NCBI GenBank assembly: GCA_016845285.1
Contig: JAERSX010000785.1
Location: 1-7,658, forward strand
DNA length: 7,658 nucleotides
Reading direction: 5' to 3'
Source of the DNA: Deltaproteobacteria bacterium
GTDB lineage: Bacteria; Myxococcota_A; UBA796; UBA2385
Both the position numbers and the translations under genes were made by a program. The notes beneath the pieces are model-generated. The model worked only from the letters and a program-made list of their open reading frames with translations, was not told the origin of the DNA and searched no databases. Positions within the stretch are counted from its first letter, which is position 1. The number at the start of each line of letters is the position of its first letter. Below, piece after piece: positions 1 to 4,737 of this stretch.

Positions 1-324
1 GGGTCCGTCCACGGGCTCGCAGAGGCAGTACTCATCGCCCACATCGATGCCGGTGATCTCGTCCTCGTCGAGCTGCACCGCCCCCGAGCAGCTGCCGTCC
101 TCGCGGGCTGGGAGGCAGTAGACGTCTGAGCAGCAGTCCGCCGAGATGCCGTCGGGGTCTTCGACACAGTCGGGGTAGTCCAGGTCGGGCAGGGCCGGCA
201 GGCTCCACTCGCCCGAGTCGTCCTCCTCGACCACCGGGTAGTCGAGGTCCTTGTCGCCGCAGCCACCGAGGAGGAGGAACGAGGCGGCGGCGAGAGAGAT
301 CGACGAGAAGACAGAGCGGCTCAT
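1..324 (-). CDS. Acidic, Cys-containing lipoprotein, N-terminal part (runs off the window)
   Basis: Reading the minus strand from the ATG at 324 gives 108 codons with no stop up to base 1, so the C-terminus lies outside the window. Residues 1-22 form a bacterial lipoprotein signal: a short start with Arg3, a hydrophobic run (about 9-19), then the lipobox L19-G20-G21-C22. Cys22 would be lipidated after signal peptidase II cleavage; position +2 is Gly, so there is no Asp retention signal at +2. The mature part is very acidic and has seven further cysteines (53, 64, 65, 70, 79, 100, 102), which suggests disulphides in a periplasmic or surface domain. No catalytic motif or named family was recognised. 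The start is chosen because the signal peptide begins there, although the ribosome binding site is poor. The gene diverges from the small-RNA pair. What is seen supports export and lipidation; function is unknown. Confidence 0.85.
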   Translation of the reverse strand, partial: MSRSVFSSISLAAASFLLLGGCGDKDLDYPVVEEDDSGEWSLPALPDLDYPDCVEDPDGISADCCSDVYCLPAREDGSCSGAVQLDEDEITGIDVGDEYCLCEPVDGP

Positions 325-416
325 GGGGTCAGCTTGCCACGTGATCGGGGCTGTCGGACGCGTCGGAGCTGGGAGTGGCCCTGATCGAGGACAGGTGGGG
401 GCCCGTGAGCTCGGGT

Positions 417-450
417 GGGACATGCATGCCCCAGCGGGGCTCCAGGTCCC
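417..450. promoter_or_regulatory. Imperfect inverted repeat, candidate activator site upstream of sRNA 1
   Basis: The outer arms GGGAC (417-421) and GTCCC (446-450) and the inner arms GCCCC and GGGGC make an imperfect dyad. It lies at about -117 to -84 relative to the predicted sRNA 1 start. A related dyad (776-808) sits at the matching place before sRNA 2; both left arms begin GGGA and contain TGCATGCCC. Sigma-54 promoters need an enhancer-binding activator, usually bound 80-150 bp upstream, so this is a natural candidate site. Binding is inferred. Confidence 0.5.
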
Positions 451-457
451 CTGGGGC

Positions 458-476
458 GGCGATGCCCCACATCGCC
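458..476. promoter_or_regulatory. Inverted repeat GGCGAT-N7-ATCGCC upstream of sRNA 1
   Basis: GGCGAT (458-463) and ATCGCC (471-476) form a perfect 6-bp inverted repeat with a 7-bp spacer, at about -76 to -58 from the predicted sRNA 1 start. It may be a second activator half-site pair or an operator. A different dyad occupies the equivalent interval before sRNA 2 (813-838). Confidence 0.35.
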
Positions 477-478
477 GA

Positions 479-497
479 AAACATAGGTTCTATGGTT
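479..497. promoter_or_regulatory. A/T-rich dyad CATAG-gtt-CTATG, only in copy 1
   Basis: CATAG (482-486) and CTATG (490-494) with a GTT spacer, flanked by AA and TT after one mismatch, form a small dyad in the only A/T-rich patch of this GC-rich gap. It ends about 10 bp before the -24 element. No counterpart is seen before sRNA 2, and the distance from the distal dyad to the promoter is about 18 bp longer in copy 1. It could be a copy-specific regulator site. Confidence 0.3.
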
Positions 498-507
498 GCC
501 CGAATGT

Positions 508-523
508 TGGCACGGGGGTTGCA
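508..523 (+). promoter_or_regulatory. Sigma-54 (RpoN) promoter of sRNA 1
   Basis: TGGCACG (508-514), four bases, then TTGCA (519-523) matches the sigma-54 consensus TGGCACG-N4-TTGCW at every specified base. The GG of the -24 element and the GC of the -12 element have the required spacing (GG at 509-510, GC at 521-522). Counting C522 as -12 puts transcription start near G534. The second sRNA copy has a matching promoter at the same distance from its conserved RNA start. Confidence 0.85.
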
Positions 524-533
524 AATACGTGTG

Positions 534-708
534 GCAACGGGCGAACCGCTCGTTGAGGACACCAAGCATCGGGTCGATCTTGGTGAACCGCTTCATCGCA
601 ATCGTGTGGTGACGGCAGCTATCGGTGCCAGCTGGGTCTGGAGACGGACCGTCCTCAACGAAGGCCAGCTCGAAACAGCCCCGCCAGGGTGGTCCTGGCG
701 GGGCTTTT
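534..708 (+). ncRNA. Small RNA 1, sigma-54 dependent, about 175 nt
   Basis: The predicted transcript runs from G534 (12 bases after the -12 C) to the T-run of an intrinsic terminator at 708. Visible structure, in order: hairpin P1 (535-555, 8 pairs including one G-U, loop GAACC); P2 (560-585, a 7-bp stem, bulged C567, a 4-bp stem, loop GGT); small P3 (597-608, CGCA with TGTG); P4 (616-634, CAGCT with AGCTG, or alternatively GGCA 614-617 with TGCC 626-629); P5 (635-650, GGTCT with GGACC, hexaloop GGAGAC); a linker (651-676); and a 12-bp terminator stem. Most elements recur in sRNA 2, and P2 shows two compensatory changes. No conserved reading frame links the copies. I do not recognise the family. 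Myxococcus Pxr sRNA is a regulator worth comparing, but I cannot align it from memory. A trans-acting regulatory role is inferred. Confidence 0.75.
677..708 (+). terminator. Intrinsic terminator of sRNA 1
   Basis: A perfect 12-bp stem (677-688 with 694-705, arm AGCCCCGCCAGG) closes a 5-base loop GTGGT and runs directly into TTTT at 705-708. This is a strong Rho-independent terminator. The stem is nearly the same as that of the second copy. Confidence 0.9.
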
Positions 709-775
709 CCGTGCGCTCGCCCCACCGGTAGCGTCGCCGCTCTCAGCCCTCGCTCTGGGGCCGGAGTGTCCCGCT

Positions 776-808
776 GGGATCTGCATGCCCGTGGGGCACG
801 CAGATCCC
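776..808. promoter_or_regulatory. 33-bp near-perfect dyad, candidate activator site upstream of sRNA 2
   Basis: GGGATCTGC (776-784) pairs with GCAGATCCC (800-808); inside, after one A/C mismatch, TGCCC (786-790) pairs with GGGCA (794-798) around a GTG centre. It lies at about -98 to -66 from the predicted sRNA 2 start and corresponds to the dyad at 417-450 before sRNA 1. There is no T-run after it, which argues against an intrinsic terminator. Best read as a binding site for the sigma-54 activator (inferred). Confidence 0.55.
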
Positions 809-812
809 GCAC

Positions 813-838
813 CCCCGATGATCCCGATGATCACGGGG
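813..838. promoter_or_regulatory. Dyad with tandem CCCGATGAT direct repeats upstream of sRNA 2
   Basis: CCCGATGAT occurs twice in tandem (814-822 and 823-831). The same stretch is an imperfect inverted repeat: CCCCG-a-TGAT on the left against ATCA-CGGGG on the right (830-838). It sits at about -61 to -36 from the predicted start, between the distal dyad and the -24 box. It may be a second activator or accessory-factor site. Confidence 0.35.
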
Positions 839-847
839 TCGACGATC

Positions 848-863
848 TGGCACGGGCCATGCA
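848..863 (+). promoter_or_regulatory. Sigma-54 (RpoN) promoter of sRNA 2
   Basis: TGGCACG (848-854), four bases, then ATGCA (859-863) differs from the consensus TGGCACG-N4-TTGCW at one position only. The essential GG (849-850) and GC (861-862) have the correct spacing. Counting C862 as -12 gives a start near G874, and the conserved ACGGGC of the RNA then begins at +4, as in copy 1. Confidence 0.82.
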
Positions 864-873
864 TTGACTCCCA

Positions 874-1054
874 GTGACGGGCGCGTTGCCTGTCTGGGAC
901 ACCAGGCTTCGGGTCGAACCTGGTGAACCGCGCTTCGCAATGATGCGTTGCCGGCAGCTATCGGTGCCAGCTGGGTCTGGAGACGGACCTCCCCGACGAC
1001 GACGACATCCCGCACAGCCCCGCCAGGGTAGTCCTGGCGGGGTCGCTCCTTTTT
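874..1054 (+). ncRNA. Small RNA 2, sigma-54 dependent paralogue of sRNA 1, about 181 nt
   Basis: The predicted transcript runs from G874 to the T-run ending at 1054. P1 is 877-893 (ACGGGC with GCCTGT, loop GCGTT, one G-U). P2 is 900-925, where A565-U580 and A568-U578 of copy 1 become G905-C920 and U908-A918, so pairing is kept although both bases changed. P3 is 936-947 (CGCA with TGCG). P4 (955-973) and P5 (974-989, hexaloop GGAGAC) fall in the 38-nt block that is identical to copy 1. The linker 990-1015 differs entirely; it starts ACCTCCCC and has four GAC repeats. The terminator stem follows. It could also read through into the ABC operon as a leader, but its own promoter and terminator favour a free RNA. 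The family is not recognised. Confidence 0.75.
1018..1054 (+). terminator. Intrinsic terminator of sRNA 2, with displaced T-run
   Basis: A perfect 10-bp stem (CCCCGCCAGG, 1018-1027, with 1033-1042) closes a GTAGT loop. Unlike copy 1, the stem is followed by TCGCTCC before TTTTT (1050-1054), so the U-run is 7 bases away from the stem. It may be weaker than the first terminator and allow some readthrough towards 1218. Confidence 0.7.
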
Positions 1055-1103
1055 GGGGGTATCTGGGCTGCGAGCGGGGCCTGCGAGCGCCTCGCGACGT
1101 CCG

Positions 1104-1131
1104 TTGACTTGACTTCCCGAGCGGGGTCAAT
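1104..1131 (+). promoter_or_regulatory. Possible sigma-70-type promoter and overlapping palindrome before the ABC operon
   Basis: TTGACT at 1104-1109 is a good -35 match; 16 bases later GTCAAT (1126-1131) is a poor -10. The stretch 1109-1130 is also a near-palindrome: TTGAC and CCCG on the left mirrored by CGGG and GTCAA on the right. TTGAC is repeated in tandem (1104-1108, 1109-1113). A promoter covered by an operator would fit, but the -10 is weak. Confidence 0.35.
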
Positions 1132-1160
1132 AGGCGAGGCGCCGTCTGCGTGGGCCTGTT

Positions 1161-1183
1161 GGCCCCGCCCTGTCGGGCTGGCC
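1161..1183 (+). other. GC-rich hairpin in the leader of the ABC operon
   Basis: GCCC (1167-1170) and GGGC (1175-1178) pair around a TGTC loop, extended by GGCC (1161-1164) with GGCC (1180-1183) across a small internal loop. It lies about 35 bases before the ATPase start and has no T-run. It could stabilise or modulate the leader; no regulator is evident. Confidence 0.3.
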
Positions 1184-1217
1184 GCTTCCAGTCCTTCCTC
1201 GCGCGGAGTCATCGCCC

Positions 1218-2150
1218 ATGATCGAGGTGCGCAACCTGAGTCGGTACTACGGCGACCATCGCGCTGTAGACGACGTCAGCTTTTCCATCGAAGACAGCCA
1301 GGTCATCGGCTTCCTCGGGCTGAACGGCGCTGGCAAGTCCACGACACTCAAGGTGCTGGCCGGCCTGCTGTCGCCATCGGCCGGCACCGTCACCATCGAC
1401 GGTGTCGACATGGAAGGTCACGACGTGAGCTTCCGTCGACGCATCGGCTATCTGCCGGAGACGCCGCCGCTCTACGACGAGATGACCGTCACCGAGTTCC
1501 TCAACTTCACGGGCTCGCTGCGGGGCATGGGCTCCGCAGATCTGAAGCGCCGCATCCCCGAGGTGGTGACCCAGTGCCAGCTGGGTGGCCAGGAAGGGCG
1601 CGTCATCAGCGAGCTCAGCCACGGCTACCGCAAGCGTGTCGGCATCGCCCAGGCCATCATCCACAGCCCCAAGCTCATCATCCTCGACGAGCCCATCAGC
1701 GGCCTGGACCCCATCCAGATCGTGGACATGCGGAAGGTCATTCGCGGCCTCGCCGAGGGTGCCACGGTGCTCGTGAGCAGCCACAACCTCCCCGAGATCG
1801 AGCAGACCTGCGACCGGGTGCTGGTGCTCAAGGACGGCGCGCTCGTCGCCGACGATGCGCCGGGAGCTCTCGCCGCTCGCCTCAACACCGGGCTCAGCAT
1901 CGAGCTGACCCTGACCGGCACCGGTGAGGCTGTCACAGCCGCGCTGGCTGGTGTCGAAGAGCTCGAGCGCACCGAGATCCTCCGCGATCACGGCGATCGG
2001 GTCGTGGTCCGCATCGACATGGTGCGCGACGTACGCGAGACCGTCGTCCAGACCATCGTGGGAGCGGGCCTCGGCCTGCGACGCCTCGAAGACGCCAAGG
2101 ACGAGCTCGAGGAGATCTTCATCGACCTGAACCAGGGAGACGCGGCATGA
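1218..2150 (+). CDS. ABC transporter ATP-binding protein, GldA-like
   Basis: This 310-residue ATPase should power a membrane ABC-2 complex from the cytoplasmic face. In order: an aromatic A-loop (Tyr10/11), Walker A GLNGAGKST (34-42), the Q-loop region GYLPE (76-80) with Glu instead of Gln as is usual in the GldA/ABC-2 group, signature LSHGYRKR (132-139), Walker B LIILDEP (152-158), D-loop SGLDP (160-164) and H-loop His188. All catalytic residues are present. About 90 residues after the ATPase core form the C-terminal extension common in this group. A GGAG at 1205-1208, 9 bases before the ATG, supports the start. The stop overlaps the permease start (ATGA), so translation is probably coupled. 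The permease, GldG-like and DUF4340 neighbours match the widespread GldA-F-G-type cassette. In Flavobacterium these proteins serve gliding, but most relatives occur in non-gliders and the substrate is unknown. Confidence 0.95.
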   Translation: MIEVRNLSRYYGDHRAVDDVSFSIEDSQVIGFLGLNGAGKSTTLKVLAGLLSPSAGTVTIDGVDMEGHDVSFRRRIGYLPETPPLYDEMTVTEFLNFTGSLRGMGSADLKRRIPEVVTQCQLGGQEGRVISELSHGYRKRVGIAQAIIHSPKLIILDEPISGLDPIQIVDMRKVIRGLAEGATVLVSSHNLPEIEQTCDRVLVLKDGALVADDAPGALAARLNTGLSIELTLTGTGEAVTAALAGVEELERTEILRDHGDRVVVRIDMVRDVRETVVQTIVGAGLGLRRLEDAKDELEEIFIDLNQGDAA

Positions 2151-2872
2151 AGCCCGTCCTGCTGCTGGCTCGACGTGAGCTGGCGACCTTCCTCAACACC
2201 TGGTGGGGCTGGGCCATCTTGGCGATGGTGCTGCTCATCGACGGCTTGCTCTTCAACGCCTTCGCCATGGGCAGCTCTCCGCGCTTCAGCGCGGACGTGT
2301 TGGAGGACTTCTTCTACTTCTCCAGCGGCACCACCATGATCGCCGGTGTGCTGCTGACCATGCGTCTGCTCGCCGAGGAGCGCCAGGCCGGCACCATCGT
2401 GCTGCTCCAGACGGCACCCATCAGCGAAGGCCAGGTCGTCCTCGGCAAGTTCCTCGGCGCGATGGGCTTCCTGTTCATCATCACGCTGCTCACCATCTAC
2501 ATGCCCATCCTCATCCAGGTGAACGGCAAGGTGAGCTGGGGTCAGATCGGCGCTGGCTACCTGGGGCTGTTGTGCCTCGGCGGGTCGGCCGTGGCCATCG
2601 GTACCTTCGGCTCGGCGGTCTCGAAGAACCAGCTGCTGGCTGCGGTCATCGGCGGCACGGTGCTGGTGCTCATGCTGCTGGGCTGGCTGCTCGCCCGCAT
2701 CACCGAGCCCCCCATCAGTGAGGTCCTGAGCTACTCCGCGCTCTTCGACCGGCACTTCCAGCCCTTCATGCGGGGCCGCATCAACTCCGAGAGCCTGATC
2801 CTCTATGGCTCCGTGATCTTCGGCTTCCTCTTGCTGTCAACCCGCGTCCTTCAGGCCCGGAGGCTCCAGTGA
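2147..2872 (+). CDS. ABC-2 family permease, GldF-like
   Basis: A 241-residue inner-membrane protein and the channel partner of the preceding ATPase. Six hydrophobic segments are visible at about 20-41, 60-75, 103-125, 134-156, 163-185 and 218-236. After the second comes the ABC-2 hallmark EERQAGTIVLLQTAPIS (77-93), the cytoplasmic coupling region that usually reads EExxxGTxELLLTxP. The length is normal for this family. GGGAG at 2135-2139, 7 bases before the ATG, is a good ribosome binding site within the end of the ATPase gene. The stop overlaps the next start (GTGA). Substrate cannot be told from the sequence. Confidence 0.93.
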   Translation: MKPVLLLARRELATFLNTWWGWAILAMVLLIDGLLFNAFAMGSSPRFSADVLEDFFYFSSGTTMIAGVLLTMRLLAEERQAGTIVLLQTAPISEGQVVLGKFLGAMGFLFIITLLTIYMPILIQVNGKVSWGQIGAGYLGLLCLGGSAVAIGTFGSAVSKNQLLAAVIGGTVLVLMLLGWLLARITEPPISEVLSYSALFDRHFQPFMRGRINSESLILYGSVIFGFLLLSTRVLQARRLQ

Positions 2873-4737
2873 GACTGACCGGCATCCTCTACCTGCTGGG
2901 CATGGCCCTGGTCTTCCTCGGCGAGCGCGTCATCGGCGGAGCAGATCCGCTGCGCTGGACCCTGGTCGGCACCGGCCTCCTCGCGGTCGTCGCCTGCTTC
3001 GCGCTGTACGTCCGTGGCATGGGCAACGCGGAGACCAACCAGAAGCCCGCGTGGCGTCTGGGCATGATCTACGCCCTCGTCGGCGTGGTCGCTCTGGCTG
3101 TCTACGCGCTCCAGTCCGACACGGTCGTCGAGGCGCTCGCCTTCGCCGAGGACGACGCGGAACGTCGCTACACCACGGTCATCTCGGCGCTGTGGCCCAT
3201 TCTGTGGCTGGCGGGGACGCTCCCGCTGCTCGCCATCGACCGCGCCCTGTCGGTGGCCCCCAAGGCCGCGGTCCCGAGCCGCGTCTCGCTCCAGGCGCTC
3301 GGCGCCCTGGGCTTCGCCTTCGCCCTCGCGTTCCTCTTCCCGCTCAACTTCCTCGGCTCCGAGACCAACGAGCGGTGGGACCTCGGCTACTTCAAGACCG
3401 CCCAGGCCGGCACCAGCACGGTGGCCCTCATCGACGGTCTCGACGAGCCCATGGCGGCCTACGCCTTCTTCCCGGTCAGCTCGGACGTCACCGCAGAGGT
3501 GCGCACCTACCTCGACCCCTTGGATCGCGGTCAGCTCACCGTCGAGTATGTCGATCACGCGCTGGAGCCTGAGCTCGCCAAGGAGCTCAAGGTTCGCGAC
3601 AACGGCTACATCGCGCTCGTGCGCGGCGAGGGAGAAGACCAGCAGGTCGAGCGCATCAAGGTGGGCTCGGACTTCGACAGCGCCAGGCGCACGCTCAAGA
3701 AGCTCGACCAGGAGTTCCGCAAGAGCTTGCTCAAGATCGCCCGAGGCAAGAAGGTCGCCTACGTGACTGTGGGCCACGGCGAGCTCTACTGGAAGGGCGG
3801 TGAGCTGCCCGACGACAAGATCAACAACCTCAAGAAGGTGCTGCGGGCACTCAACTACAAGGTGCAGGAGCTCGGTCTCACCGAGGGCCTCGCCAGCCAG
3901 GTGCCCGAAGACGCCGACCTCGTGATGGTGCTCGGGCCCAAGTCCGACTTCCAGCCCGAGGAGCTGGCCAGCCTGGACGAATACCGCGCCGCTGGCGGTG
4001 CCCTGCTGGTGGCCCTCGAGCCGGACGGTCCCGATCTCGCCGCGCTCCTCGGCCCGCTCGGCGTGTCTGCCGACACCACGCGCACCCTGGCCCACGCCAC
4101 CCAGTACATCCCGCGCACCAACCGCGTCAGCGACCGCACCAACCTCGTCACCAACAAGTACGGCACCCACGAGTCGGTCACCACGCTCTCGCGCAACAGC
4201 CGCATGCTGGTCACCATCCTCGCCGGCGCTGCGGTGCTCGAGGAGGACGGCGATGGCCTGGCAGCCGGCGCCAAGACGACGGTCACCATCCGCAGCCTGA
4301 CCGAGACCTTCGCCGACGAAGACGGCGATCTGCAGCACGACAAGAGCGCCGGCGAGCTGACCAAGACGTTCAGCCTGGCCATCGCCTCGGAAGGTCCGGC
4401 GCCCGACGGAAAGCCCACCCTCGACGCCGACGGCAACGAGGTGGCTGCGGAGTTCCGGGCCGTCGTCATCAGCGACGCCACCTGGGCCAGCGACGCCGCT
4501 CTGGCCCTCGACCCGCAGAAGGGCAACTTCCAGCTGCTCATGGACAGCCTCGCATGGCTCGGCCGCGAGGACGGGCTGGCCGGCACGGTCAACAGCGAGG
4601 AAGACGTCAAGATCGAGCACACCAAGGAGGGCCAGGGCATCTGGTTCTACGGCACCACCTTCGCCCTGCCCTTCTTCTTCCTGCTGGGCGGCGTGGGCCG
4701 CATCCGCATGCGCCGCCGGCGCGGGAGTCAGGCATGA
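2869..4737 (+). CDS. GldG-family ABC auxiliary protein with multi-TM N-terminus
   Basis: A 622-residue protein starting at GTG (2869), with GGAGG at 2859-2863 five bases upstream and a 4-bp overlap with the permease. Residues 1-160 hold about five hydrophobic segments (5-18, 32-48, 64-81, 104-123, 140-160). A long soluble periplasmic part follows, with the GldG/ABC auxiliary features AYVTVGHGE (about 300), DADLVMVLGP, the stretch DEYRAAGGALLVALEP, and near the end AVVISDATWASD and LAWLGRED. A final membrane helix (591-610) ends in a basic tail RMRRRR, which should be cytoplasmic. GldG itself has one N-terminal and one C-terminal helix, so the extra N-terminal helices may supply additional permease-like membrane domain. 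The role is inferred: an extracytoplasmic subunit of the ABC complex. The family is known but its biochemical role is not settled. Confidence 0.88.
   Translation: MRLTGILYLLGMALVFLGERVIGGADPLRWTLVGTGLLAVVACFALYVRGMGNAETNQKPAWRLGMIYALVGVVALAVYALQSDTVVEALAFAEDDAERRYTTVISALWPILWLAGTLPLLAIDRALSVAPKAAVPSRVSLQALGALGFAFALAFLFPLNFLGSETNERWDLGYFKTAQAGTSTVALIDGLDEPMAAYAFFPVSSDVTAEVRTYLDPLDRGQLTVEYVDHALEPELAKELKVRDNGYIALVRGEGEDQQVERIKVGSDFDSARRTLKKLDQEFRKSLLKIARGKKVAYVTVGHGELYWKGGELPDDKINNLKKVLRALNYKVQELGLTEGLASQVPEDADLVMVLGPKSDFQPEELASLDEYRAAGGALLVALEPDGPDLAALLGPLGVSADTTRTLAHATQYIPRTNRVSDRTNLVTNKYGTHESVTTLSRNSRMLVTILAGAAVLEEDGDGLAAGAKTTVTIRSLTETFADEDGDLQHDKSAGELTKTFSLAIASEGPAPDGKPTLDADGNEVAAEFRAVVISDATWASDAALALDPQKGNFQLLMDSLAWLGREDGLAGTVNSEEDVKIEHTKEGQGIWFYGTTFALPFFFLLGGVGRIRMRRRRGSQA

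Larger units (their letters stand above)
508..1054 (+). repeat. Tandem duplication: two copies of a promoter-sRNA-terminator unit, about 340 bp apart
   Basis: Corresponding landmarks are 339-341 bp apart: -24 boxes at 508 and 848, predicted starts at 534 and 874, a hairpin at 560 and 900, a perfectly identical 38-nt block at 613-650 and 952-989, and terminator stems at 679 and 1018. Identity is concentrated in the structured parts; the linker before each terminator (651-676 and 990-1015) is unrelated. This suggests an old duplication followed by selection on RNA structure and the core block, and not a recent copy. Confidence 0.85.

Noticed and set aside
635..650. Resemblance of the P5 segment to the B12 box of cobalamin riboswitches, which also contains GGAGAC
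   Set aside because: Only about 10 of 16 positions agree and the other conserved parts of the cobalamin aptamer are not visible. Each copy also has its own sigma-54 promoter and terminator, and no cobalamin gene follows.
776..808. The 33-bp dyad as an intrinsic terminator
   Set aside because: No T-run follows it on either strand, and sRNA 1 already ends at a strong terminator 70 bp earlier.
321..812. Long frames on both strands across the gap 325-1217
   Set aside because: They overlap one another, lack ribosome binding sites, run through promoters and terminator stems, and encode Arg/Pro/Gly-rich sequence typical of chance frames in GC-rich DNA.
874..1107. Open frame starting GTG exactly at the predicted sRNA 2 start, a possible leaderless small protein
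   Set aside because: Copy 1 has no start codon at the matching position, the frame runs through the terminator, and conservation follows stems and not codons.
2851..4620. A 589-codon open frame antisense to the GldG-like gene
   Set aside because: It mirrors the codon structure of a convincing membrane protein gene on the plus strand and its own product is rich in Val/Glu/Gly/Leu without any recognisable domain.
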